Assembly: GCA_947624475.1 (NCBI GenBank)
Contig: CANQKK010000023.1
Location: 1-10,254, forward strand
DNA from: an uncultured Bacilli bacterium
GTDB taxonomy: Bacteria; Bacillota_I; Bacilli_A; RF39; UBA660
Length of the DNA stretch: 10,254 nt
Reading direction: 5' to 3'
Shown: positions 1 to 5,828 of the stretch, one piece after another
Layout of the letters: every line of letters begins with the position of its first letter
Numbering within the stretch: position 1 is the first letter of the stretch
The notes under the pieces: generated by a model
What the model was told of the DNA's origin: nothing
The model's input: the letters and a program-made list of their open reading frames with translations, nothing else
Databases searched by the model: none
Program-made: the position numbers and the translations under genes

Positions 1-315
<315 letters not shown>

Positions 316-412
316 AAAATAAATTTTTAATTAAGTTTTAATTTCCTAGCTACTCAAATTGACATTTTGCTCAGTTTTCAAAGAACTTTTCTTTCGCACT
401 TTTTTGGAGTGC
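316..412 (-). promoter_or_regulatory. rRNA leader with boxA-like antitermination site
   Basis: This is the transcribed leader between the rRNA promoter and the 16S 5' end. The minus-strand sequence GTTCTTTGAAAACTGA (complement of 371-386) matches the conserved pre-16S boxA-like element of Bacillota, which is bound by NusB/NusE to prevent premature termination. The predicted RNA 5' end carries a small hairpin, GCACT/AGTGC with a 7-nt loop, at 396-412. The stretch just before the mature rRNA is A/T-only and probably joins the 16S processing stem, whose partner lies outside the window. Confidence 0.8.
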
Positions 413-418
413 ATACAT

Positions 419-447
419 AATATAACAGATATATTCGACATTGTCAA
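419..447 (-). promoter_or_regulatory. Strong sigma-A promoter of the rRNA operon
   Basis: Read on the minus strand, TTGACA (complement of 442-447), a 17-nt spacer and TATATT (complement of 419-424) form a near-perfect vegetative promoter. The spacer ends in TGT, which gives an extended -10. Transcription should start near 412, where the leader hairpin begins. A run of A and T upstream (448-480) could act as an UP element. Confidence 0.88.
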
Positions 448-560
448 CCTTTTTTTTCACTTTTTTTAAGTTTTTTCATTTTAATATATAAATAAGTAAA
501 AAATAGTTGAAAAGATTGTTAGAACATATCTCGCACATATTATCTTATGCATCTAATTTT

Positions 561-655
561 AAAATGTTAATACTTTTTTAAAAGATACACATACATGGAA
601 ATTATATGTGCTATTTCTTCCATGTGTTATGTATAATACCATAATATCTTTTTCT
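561..655 (-). repeat. Structured upstream module, copy A
   Basis: This is the first of two related modules. On the minus strand it contains TATTATACATAACACATGG followed by a hairpin, ACATGGAA pairing with TTCCATGT (complement of 618-625 and 593-600), and ends in GTATCTTT. The flanking bases AAAAGATA (580-587) and TATCTTTT (645-652) pair around it. Copy B at 738-831 keeps the order: TATTAT box, ATAACAYATGGAA, hairpin, GTATCTTT. No protein is encoded. Likely roles are an auxiliary rRNA promoter region, a small structured RNA or a decayed mobile repeat; the sequence does not decide between these. Confidence 0.6.
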
Positions 656-661
656 TGTAAA
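633..661 (-). promoter_or_regulatory. Upstream promoter candidate facing the rRNA operon
   Basis: On the minus strand TTTACA (complement of 656-661), a 17-nt spacer ending in TGG, and TATTAT (complement of 633-638) form an extended -10 promoter. The boxes are identical to those of the tRNA-Trp promoter at 3531-3559. Transcription would begin near 626 and immediately make the copy A hairpin. It could be a distal promoter of the rRNA operon, about 210 bp upstream of the main one. Confidence 0.5.
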
Positions 662-737
662 GTACTTTTTGAAGAAAAAATAAAAAAATGTATTAACATT
701 TTTTTATTATATACAATATATATTATGTACGTATTAT

Positions 738-831
738 AAAATAATTACACTTTTATTTTTCAAAGATACATGCACTATGGTTTGATAATTATATTTTCCA
801 TATGTTATACATAATATCGTATTTTTTTAAT
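738..831 (-). repeat. Structured upstream module, copy B
   Basis: This is the second copy, directly after the DUF402 stop codon. Its minus strand reads TATTATGTATAACATATGGAA, then a hairpin TATGG/CCATA (776-780 with 798-802), then GTATCTTT. Compared with copy A the closing pair has changed on both sides (C-G to T-A), which keeps the stem. The left flank AAAATAATTACACTTTT resembles the AAAATGTTAATACTTTT of copy A. The loop has diverged and there is no good -35 box, so this copy is less likely to be a promoter. Confidence 0.55.
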
Positions 832-844
832 TTTACCTAGTTTG

Positions 845-1387
845 TTATTCTTTTTCTTTTTCAATTAGTTTTGTATATATTTCGTAGTAATCTTCAATAG
901 ACTTTTTATTAAATGGATCTTCTTTCTTTCTTACCATTTCGATTAAATTACCCAGCTCATATTTTAATATAAAATCTAATCTATCAGGATAATTCATTTG
1001 TTTTTTATGATAACGATATTCCATTCTATCTAATATTTTAAAACTTCCATTAGGGAATACTCGAAGATCTAAATCATAATCAATATACTTTATGACATTT
1101 TCATCTATCATATATGGAGTTGCAATATTACAGTAAAAATAAATACCATATTCTTTTAGTTGTCCTATTATATTAAACCATCTATCTTTGAAAAAGAACA
1201 TGATGGCTGGCTCTTTTGTTTTATGTGTCGATCCATCGCTTTCCATAATGGTAGTTTTAAAGTCACCACAGACAATATAATCATCCTGAATATCAATAAC
1301 TGTCAATTTATCGGAAATACTATTTATTTTTCCATTGTGTTTATAGCAGTGCAATTCTAAATTATCTCCTATTTTGATATCGTTCAT
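845..1387 (-). CDS. ntdp: DUF402 nucleoside tri/diphosphate phosphatase (YgaC/Ntdp-like)
   Basis: This 180-aa cytoplasmic protein is of the DUF402 family, whose Gram-positive members hydrolyse nucleoside tri- and diphosphates in a metal-dependent way. The sequence follows Bacillus YgaC closely: an early CYKHNG motif (14-19), a TESDG-like segment (ESDG, 49-52), EPAIMFF (59-65), WFN near 70, YFYCNIATP (83-91) and the acidic YIDYDLDLRV (101-110), then ILDRMEY (118-124). The Asp-rich segment carries the expected metal ligands. Length is as usual for the family. The ATG is preceded by GAGGTAG at good spacing. The gene is transcribed alone, divergent from the sortase. There is no clear terminator downstream; module B lies there. 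The family call is firm; the physiological substrate is not known from sequence. Confidence 0.9.
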   Translation of the reverse strand: MNDIKIGDNLELHCYKHNGKINSISDKLTVIDIQDDYIVCGDFKTTIMESDGSTHKTKEPAIMFFFKDRWFNIIGQLKEYGIYFYCNIATPYMIDENVIKYIDYDLDLRVFPNGSFKILDRMEYRYHKKQMNYPDRLDFILKYELGNLIEMVRKKEDPFNKKSIEDYYEIYTKLIEKEKE

Positions 1388-1412
1388 TTTATACTACCTC
1401 GTTTCAGTTTGT

Positions 1413-1441
1413 ATTATACAATATTTTTTTGACAAATACAA
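1413..1441 (-). promoter_or_regulatory. Promoter of the DUF402 gene
   Basis: On the minus strand TTGTAT (complement of 1436-1441), a 17-nt spacer and a perfect TATAAT (complement of 1413-1418) lie 26 bp upstream of the ATG. The -35 box is weak (3 of 6). It lies close to the sortase promoter on the other strand, so the two may interfere. Confidence 0.55.
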
Positions 1442-1470
1442 CAAGATTAATACACTTTTTGCTGATGATG

Positions 1471-1479
1471 TGTTATAAT
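1471..1479 (+). promoter_or_regulatory. Extended -10 promoter of the sortase gene
   Basis: TGTTATAAT gives TG, one base, then a perfect TATAAT, 28 bp before the sortase ATG. No convincing -35 box sits 17 bp upstream (TACACT), as is usual for extended -10 promoters. A TTGACA at 1429-1434 is 39 bp away and cannot be its partner. Confidence 0.55.
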
Positions 1480-1506
1480 GATATAAAGAATATTAAGGAG
1501 GTAGTT

Positions 1507-2529
1507 ATGCATTTTTTTAAACTTTTTGTTACCGGCCTCATTTCTGTATTTAAAGGAATGATTTCTTTCGTTAAATGTTTCTTTACCGGTGTTTTTACTA
1601 TTTTAACTATCTTTCCTAAATATTTTGTCTTAGGAATAATATCTATATTTAGTAAAAAGGAAAAGAAAAAAATATCTAAACATAATAAGAAAACAACTGC
1701 TCTTATGATGGGTCTTTCCCTATCTGTCTATTTGATATGTGTATTTTTAATTAGTAGATGGTACGTTCAAGGACTTAAAATAAAGTACTTATCGAAAGAT
1801 ATTATAGCCTCGACGGAAATAATTGAAGAGCAAAATGATATTCCGGAAGAAAAAAATGACGATGATGATCTGGAGGAAGATAATACTGAAGAGGAAGAAA
1901 ACCCAGAGGAAGATTATACTTATTACCCTAACGATTATTGGGATTATATGTCGGTTCCATTTATGGAAGTTAACTTTAATGATTTACTAAATAAAAATCC
2001 CGATACTGTTGCTTGGTTAAAAGTGGAGGGAACTAAAGTTAATTATCCCGTAGTACAATCAGACGATAATGAATATTACCTAACTCATGCATTTAATAGA
2101 AGTGATAATGCCGGAGGATGGATATTTGCGGATTACCGTGTCGATTTTGACGAATTTGGTAAGAATACGATTATATACGGACATAATATGAATAATAAGA
2201 CGATGTTCGGTTCAGTTCCTTCGATGCTTTACGACAGTTATCTAAATAATAGTGGCAATTATTATATAAAGATGTCTACTCCTACTACTAATACTATTTG
2301 GAAAGTATTTTCTATATATACGATCGAGCCTGAAGTATATTATTTGAAAGTCACTTTTAATTCCGAACCTTATGATAAGTTTCTTTCGACAATAAAAGAA
2401 AGAAGTATCTATAACTTTGGAATCGATGTTACTACAGATGATAAAATATTAACTTTATCTACTTGTGACAATACTGGTACTAAAAGAGTTGCCGTCCATG
2501 CAAAAATGATAAGTATCGAATATAAATAA
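1507..2529 (+). CDS. srtB: Class B sortase with extended membrane N-terminus
   Basis: This membrane-bound transpeptidase should cleave a sorting signal on secreted proteins and join them to peptidoglycan or to each other. The ATG at 1507 is chosen because AAGGAGG ends 5 bp before it; an in-frame ATG at 1429 has no ribosome site and overlaps the promoter. The protein is 340 aa. Residues 1-48 are hydrophobic with three copies of a short motif, 66-84 form a transmembrane segment, and 104-137 are an acidic linker. The SrtB domain covers about 150-340. The catalytic triad is visible: His226 in YGHNM, Cys320 in LSTCDN and Arg327 in TKRVAVHA. NPDTVAWLKVEG and the NYPVVQ segment are typical of class B. 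No protein with a sorting signal is encoded nearby, so the substrate is unknown. It is longer than usual SrtB (about 240 aa) because of the N-terminus and linker. Confidence 0.93.
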   Translation: MHFFKLFVTGLISVFKGMISFVKCFFTGVFTILTIFPKYFVLGIISIFSKKEKKKISKHNKKTTALMMGLSLSVYLICVFLISRWYVQGLKIKYLSKDIIASTEIIEEQNDIPEEKNDDDDLEEDNTEEEENPEEDYTYYPNDYWDYMSVPFMEVNFNDLLNKNPDTVAWLKVEGTKVNYPVVQSDDNEYYLTHAFNRSDNAGGWIFADYRVDFDEFGKNTIIYGHNMNNKTMFGSVPSMLYDSYLNNSGNYYIKMSTPTTNTIWKVFSIYTIEPEVYYLKVTFNSEPYDKFLSTIKERSIYNFGIDVTTDDKILTLSTCDNTGTKRVAVHAKMISIEYK

Positions 2530-2581
2530 TTATTAATAAAAACGTGTTATGAAAAAATTGACTACTTAAAAATTACTGTTT

Positions 2582-2622
2582 AAAAAATCCTAACTGGGCA
2601 TGGAACTCAATTAGGACTTTTT
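2582..2622. terminator. Bidirectional terminator between sortase and Fic genes
   Basis: TCCTAA (2588-2593) pairs with TTAGGA (2611-2616), extended inward by TGGG/CTCA with one G-U pair and a 7-nt loop, and outward by an A-run facing a T-run. On the plus strand the stem is followed by CTTTTTATTATT, on the minus strand by TTTTTT. It lies between convergent genes and can serve both. Confidence 0.8.
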
Positions 2623-2632
2623 ATTATTATTT

Positions 2633-3385
2633 CTATAATAATTTTAAATATTTCTCTAGCATTTCTATTTCTAATTCAGTAATTAATTTGATAAAATCGG
2701 TATAATCACCAGTTATATGAGCTTTATCTAAAGCATTATAGTAATCTAATCTTTTATCTTTTTTGATAATGACAGGTAAATATCCACTCTTCATTAATGA
2801 TAAATTCATGATTAATCTAGATGTCCTACCATTACCATCGACGAAAGGATGAATTTTAACTAACTCGCCATGTAACAAAGTTGCTCTTATAATTGGATGA
2901 TACTTTTTCCAACTTTCATAACTTAAAATTAACTTTTCCATTAATTCTGGAACAATTAAATAGTCTGGTGGTATATGAGTTGCACCTTTTATCGTTACAT
3001 TTTCATTTCTATACTTACCAGCGTTCGCATCATCTATCTTTTTTAATACTAACTCGTGAATATTTTTAATATTCCATTCGTTTATAGGTTCTTTATCTTT
3101 AACGAGATCATTTAAAAAGAATATCGCTTTATCATGGTTTATAACTTCGAGATGTTCTTTTAATGATTTACCCCCTACTGTAATTCCTTCTAAAACGATT
3201 TGCGTCTCTCTTAAGGTTAGAGTATTACCTTCTATACTATTGCTGTTATAGGTCCATTCCAAATTAGTAGATTCTTTTAGTGATTTTAAAGTTTCTTTTG
3301 AAATATTTTTTTTATCATTTAACTTACTGTTTAATTTATCAACTTCGTCAAAATAATTATCACTTAAATTAAATTTAAATTCCAT
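2633..3385 (-). CDS. Fic-family protein with N-terminal inhibitory motif
   Basis: This 250-aa Fic-domain protein belongs to a family that mostly transfers AMP from ATP onto target-protein hydroxyls. The catalytic loop is complete, HPFVDGNGRTSR (179-190), with His179 as general base and the GNGR phosphate-binding segment. The conserved strand motif GKYRNENVTIKGATHIPP lies at 123-140. The N-terminal SNSIEG (48-53) fits the SxxxE(G/N) inhibitory helix, whose Glu52 blocks productive ATP binding, so the enzyme is probably self-restrained (class II type). No antitoxin gene is adjacent. The ATG at 3385 is preceded by AGGGGTG at 8 nt; a TTG 30 bp upstream lies inside a hairpin and is unlikely. It follows tRNA-Trp, separated by a terminator. 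The target is unknown. Confidence 0.92.
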   Translation of the reverse strand: MEFKFNLSDNYFDEVDKLNSKLNDKKNISKETLKSLKESTNLEWTYNSNSIEGNTLTLRETQIVLEGITVGGKSLKEHLEVINHDKAIFFLNDLVKDKEPINEWNIKNIHELVLKKIDDANAGKYRNENVTIKGATHIPPDYLIVPELMEKLILSYESWKKYHPIIRATLLHGELVKIHPFVDGNGRTSRLIMNLSLMKSGYLPVIIKKDKRLDYYNALDKAHITGDYTDFIKLITELEIEMLEKYLKLL

Positions 3386-3406
3386 CTGAAATGCACCCCT
3401 TTTATA

Positions 3407-3430
3407 TAAAAACAAACTGTAACAGTTTGT
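3407..3430 (-). terminator. Terminator after tRNA-Trp
   Basis: On the minus strand, ten bases after the tRNA CCA end, ACAAACTG-TTA-CAGTTTGT forms a perfect 8-bp hairpin (3412-3430) followed directly by TTTTT. It is a weak, AT-rich but well-formed intrinsic terminator. It lies 27 bp before the Fic start codon, so incomplete termination could feed Fic expression. A palindromic operator is the alternative. Confidence 0.65.
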
Positions 3431-3440
3431 ATTATTTAAA

Positions 3441-3514
3441 TGGCAGGGGATGAGAGAATCGAACTCCCAACAGTGGTTTTGGAGACCATTATTATACCAT
3501 TTAACTAATCCCCT
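3441..3514 (-). tRNA. trnW: tRNA-Trp (anticodon CCA)
   Basis: The 74-nt cloverleaf is readable on the minus strand. The acceptor AGGGGAT pairs with ATCCCCT, the discriminator is G, and CCA is encoded. The anticodon loop is CTCCAAA, giving anticodon CCA that reads UGG. The T arm carries GTTCGATTC. The anticodon stem has a weak outermost pair (A against C). Because this tRNA reads UGG only, there is no sign here of UGA being used for tryptophan. Confidence 0.96.
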
Positions 3515-3530
3515 AAAAAGTTACAAATAA

Positions 3531-3559
3531 ATAATATCATACATTTGTTAATTTGTAAA
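3531..3559 (-). promoter_or_regulatory. Promoter of tRNA-Trp
   Basis: On the minus strand TTTACA (complement of 3554-3559), a 17-nt spacer ending in TGA, and TATTAT (complement of 3531-3536) make an extended -10 promoter 16 bp before the tRNA. Confidence 0.75.
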
Positions 3560-3600
3560 GTTTAAAATACATATTAACCGATTGATATGCTGAAACTATG

Positions 3601-3629
3601 TTGCAAATAATTGCTTTTTTTGATATAAT
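3601..3629 (+). promoter_or_regulatory. Promoter of the lipoprotein gene
   Basis: TTGCAA (3601-3606), a 17-nt spacer ending in TGA, and a perfect TATAAT (3624-3629). Transcription would start near 3636 and give a leader of about 110 nt. Confidence 0.78.
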
Positions 3630-3635
3630 TATCTT

Positions 3636-3747
3636 GATAGAATATAAGGGAAAAAGATACTTATCTATATTATAATTATATTCTAAAAGAAAGTTATAGT
3701 TTCGATAACTTATTGATTTTTTTAAATGGATGGAGAGGAAGTACGAA
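3636..3747 (+). promoter_or_regulatory. Structured leader of the lipoprotein mRNA
   Basis: AGAATATAA (3639-3647) pairs perfectly with TTATATTCT (3676-3684). A second hairpin, AAGTTAT/ATAACTT with a 7-nt loop (3691-3711), is followed after 5 nt by seven T (3717-3723), just before the ribosome site GGAGAGG. The second hairpin could act as a weak attenuator. No known riboswitch is recognised, and AT-rich sequence makes chance pairing possible. Confidence 0.35.
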
Positions 3748-4995
3748 ATGAAAAGGTTTAGAAATTTAATATTACTGTGGGTGATGCTTTGGGGATTAAC
3801 TGGATGTGTTAAATATAACGTTAAAATGGATGTAAAGAAGAATAAATCAATGGATTTTTCAATAATATACGCTTTAAATTCGTCGTTATTGGAAAGTGAA
3901 GAATTTGCGGAAGAAAAAGGAGAAATCTTAGAGGAAGATGACATAAAAAATTTGGAGAGCAAAGGCTTTACTGTTACTGAATACTCGGAAGATGATATGG
4001 TGGGATACACTATTTCCAAAAGTTTTCAAAATATAGATGAAGTAAGTACTAATTCTAAATTGGAATATGATTTATCTACTATTTTTGGTGGCAATGAAGG
4101 AGGTACTAATAATAATTATATTTTTACAGTAAAAAGAGGGTTCTTAAAAAATACTTATACTGTTAAATTTAAGCCAGGAACAAATAATAATTCACTAGAT
4201 GATTTCGAGTCTGAATACTCAGAAGTGGATAATAGTGAAAGGGAAACGGCAGATTTTGGTAGTGATTTAGATCCATCTTCATTAATGTCGACGATGGATT
4301 TGAAATTTGAAGTTAATCTTCCATATCCCGCTATTAATAATAATGCTACTACTTCTAATAATGATGATAGAAATTTAACTTGGAACCTCGCTTCTACAGA
4401 TTTTGAAAATATCGAATTCGGGTTTGAATTATATAATATGAAAAATTTTTATATTATCATAGGGGGAGTGGCAGTTGCTATCTTCTTAATAATTGCTCTA
4501 TTTTTAAATAAGAAAAAGGGAAAAAAAGAACCAGAAATCGATGATGGAAAGCAAGAAAGTCAAATACAAATTAATCCAAATATGGAAAATGTAACTCCTA
4601 TTGGAACTCCTAATCAGAGTATTCCTTCTCCGGTGCAACCGTTTAGTGAGGTTAATCAAAATTTAAATAATGTGGCTAATAATACAAATGCTGATCTAGG
4701 TAGTATTCTTCCCACTACTCCTATAATGCCTAATGCTTTCAATAGCACGGTTAATACTCCTAGTAATTCGGCAACTGACGTACAAAATGTTATTCCTAAT
4801 ATTCAGCCAATTATGAATGCTCCAAGTCAAAATGTTATTGATGATAATATAAATAATATTGCTAATCAAAATGTTACCGCTAATGCTAGTCCGATAACTA
4901 GCCAAGGACAAATAAGTAATATTGGGGCTCAGCAAGATGTTAATATACCTGCGCAGAGTATTAATAATACTTCTACTGGTAGTAATAATATTTAA
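3748..4995 (+). CDS. LppM-like lipoprotein with C-terminal membrane anchor and Asn-rich tail
   Basis: This exported protein is 415 aa from the ATG at 3748, which has GGAGAGG upstream; an in-frame ATG at 3730 would overlap that site. Residues 1-20 are a lipoprotein signal ending in LTGC, so Cys20 should be lipidated. Residues 21 to about 230 form an extracellular domain beginning YNVKMDVKKNKSMDFSIIY, which resembles the LppM/DUF3153 fold; this is a resemblance judged by eye. A transmembrane segment lies at 234-253, followed by KKKGKK, so the remaining roughly 160 residues should be in the cytoplasm. This tail is rich in Asn, Ser, Pro, Gln and Thr and looks disordered. The gene is single, with its own promoter and terminator. 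Function is unknown; envelope assembly is only a guess. Confidence 0.82.
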   Translation: MKRFRNLILLWVMLWGLTGCVKYNVKMDVKKNKSMDFSIIYALNSSLLESEEFAEEKGEILEEDDIKNLESKGFTVTEYSEDDMVGYTISKSFQNIDEVSTNSKLEYDLSTIFGGNEGGTNNNYIFTVKRGFLKNTYTVKFKPGTNNNSLDDFESEYSEVDNSERETADFGSDLDPSSLMSTMDLKFEVNLPYPAINNNATTSNNDDRNLTWNLASTDFENIEFGFELYNMKNFYIIIGGVAVAIFLIIALFLNKKKGKKEPEIDDGKQESQIQINPNMENVTPIGTPNQSIPSPVQPFSEVNQNLNNVANNTNADLGSILPTTPIMPNAFNSTVNTPSNSATDVQNVIPNIQPIMNAPSQNVIDDNINNIANQNVTANASPITSQGQISNIGAQQDVNIPAQSINNTSTGSNNI

Positions 4996-5011
4996 ATTTT
5001 TGTTTTTGTTT

Positions 5012-5037
5012 AAAGAAAGAGAGGAGTCTCTTTTTTT
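5012..5037. terminator. Terminator after the lipoprotein gene, probably bidirectional
   Basis: AAAGAAAGAGA/TCTCTTTTTTT around the loop GGAG (5023-5026), with a run of eight T at 5031-5038. The stem core is GAGA/TCTC extended by A-T pairs. On the other strand the stem is followed by TTTCTTT, so it can also end the minus-strand cluster. Confidence 0.8.
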
Positions 5038-5041
5038 TACT

Positions 5042-5506
5042 TTAAGTTGTAAATGTTATTTTTATATCGTTATTATCTAAATCTGGCAAATTATCAATGT
5101 GACCTATTTTGGTGTAACTGTAACTGGTAGTAAATGACTTATAAAAAAGGACAAGACAATTATCTGTGTATAGCATTAGATCTCCTTTGTTTATTTTGGA
5201 AAGATTTGTTTTATCTGTAGGAAGACTTATATCAAGATAATGATATTTTTCATTACCGTTTAACTCTTTCATTTCTAATTCTAGTGGTAGAAGTTCTAAT
5301 AATGATTTAGATGTTTCACTGTCTTCTAACTCAACATTATATTCTTTATTATCAATAATTACTTTCATACGACTTACCTCTTCTCTATCAGAATTCTCTG
5401 TATCTATGTTACTTGAACTACTATTATTTTTGATAGCCTTTAAAGTAATAATGGTAATTGGGCTAATGAATATTATTAATACTAATATTATAAAATATCT
5501 TTTCAT
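5042..5506 (-). CDS. Membrane-anchored cyclophilin-like fold protein
   Basis: The protein is 154 aa from the ATG at 5506, with AGGTG just upstream; the GTG two codons earlier lies in that ribosome site. Residues 4-22 are a hydrophobic anchor or uncleaved signal, 27-46 a Ser/Asn-rich linker, and 48-153 a small beta domain. The domain has the hallmarks of the cyclophilin-like family (PF18050): a MKVIIDNKEY start, a SLLELLPL stretch, ELNGNEKYHYL, the KGDLMLY turn and a C-terminal YSYTKIGHIDN segment. Known members lack proven prolyl-isomerase activity. The domain should face outward. It is last in the minus-strand cluster, 58 bp after yidD with no terminator between them. Substrate and role are unknown. 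Confidence 0.8.
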   Translation of the reverse strand: MKRYFIILVLIIFISPITIITLKAIKNNSSSSNIDTENSDREEVSRMKVIIDNKEYNVELEDSETSKSLLELLPLELEMKELNGNEKYHYLDISLPTDKTNLSKINKGDLMLYTDNCLVLFYKSFTTSYSYTKIGHIDNLPDLDNNDIKITFTT

Positions 5507-5564
5507 AGACACCTACTCTTTTCTATTTCTTAAATTAAATTATGATTTGATATTTTTGAGATTT

Positions 5565-5795
5565 TTATTTAATATTTTTTAGTTTTGGTACAGGATCATA
5601 CGTATATTTACTCTTGGTAAAGGGACTACATTTTAGTAATCTTTTTGTAGTTAAGTACAAACCTTTAAAGAGTCCATGCACTTCTAAGGCTTCAATCATG
5701 TAATTGGAACAAGTGGGAATAAATTTGCAACTATCATGACTTTTAAAAGGTATTTTCTGATACTTTCTTACTATGTTTATTAGAATTTTTTTCAT
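5565..5795 (-). CDS. yidD: Membrane protein insertion efficiency factor YidD
   Basis: This 76-aa protein assists YidC-dependent insertion of inner-membrane proteins from the cytoplasmic face. The family pattern is clear: a basic, amphipathic N-terminus (MKKILINIVRKYQ), CKFIPTCSNYMIEALEVHG with Cys23 and Cys29, KGLYLTTKRLLKCSPF with Cys56, and YDPVP near the end. Length is normal. The ATG at 5795 is preferred because the protein then starts like other family members; a GTG at 5804 is possible, and the ribosome site is weak for both. yidD usually sits between rnpA and yidC; here it follows an ABC membrane protein by 33 bp. Confidence 0.92.
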   Translation of the reverse strand: MKKILINIVRKYQKIPFKSHDSCKFIPTCSNYMIEALEVHGLFKGLYLTTKRLLKCSPFTKSKYTYDPVPKLKNIK

Positions 5796-5828
5796 CGATA
5801 TCACATTGTTATTTTAACATGATATTTT

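Larger units (their letters stand above)
561..702. repeat. Inverted repeat enclosing module A
   Basis: AAAATGTTAATAC at 561-573 is the exact complement of GTATTAACATTTT at 690-702. After one mismatch the pairing continues for 5 more bp (575-579 with 684-688). The arms are therefore 19 bp with 18 paired, 104 bp apart, with the copy A hairpin and promoter-like sequence between them. The arrangement resembles a small non-autonomous inverted-repeat element, but no target duplication is visible. Confidence 0.6.
448..844. other. Gene-free stretch with duplicated structured modules
   Basis: These roughly 400 bp between the rRNA promoter and the DUF402 stop codon contain no plausible gene. They hold two related copies of a module of about 95 bp (561-655 and 738-831), an inverted repeat surrounding the first copy, and a second promoter-like sequence facing the rRNA operon. 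The rest (448-560 and 703-737) is very AT-rich sequence in which I see nothing definite. Confidence 0.7.

Noticed and set aside
448..844. CRISPR-like or tandem array in the gene-free stretch
   Set aside because: Only two diverged copies are present, with no regular spacing and no short identical repeats.
1160..1360. Plus-strand frame inside the DUF402 gene
   Set aside because: It lies fully within a well-supported gene on the other strand and has no ribosome site.
1429..1506. Longer sortase start at 1429
   Set aside because: It would place the promoter TATAAT and the AAGGAGG ribosome site inside the coding region.
3386..3415. Longer Fic start (TTG at 3415)
   Set aside because: It lies within the terminator hairpin and lacks a ribosome site, while the ATG at 3385 has a good one.
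3537..4019. 160-codon open frame on the minus strand
   Set aside because: It overlaps the lipoprotein promoter, leader and signal peptide on the other strand, has no ribosome site, and its translation is Ser/Ile/Tyr-rich as expected for an antisense frame of AT-rich DNA.
4696..4935. 79-codon open frame opposite the Asn-rich tail
   Set aside because: It mirrors the low-complexity codons of the lipoprotein tail; no start signal or family resemblance.
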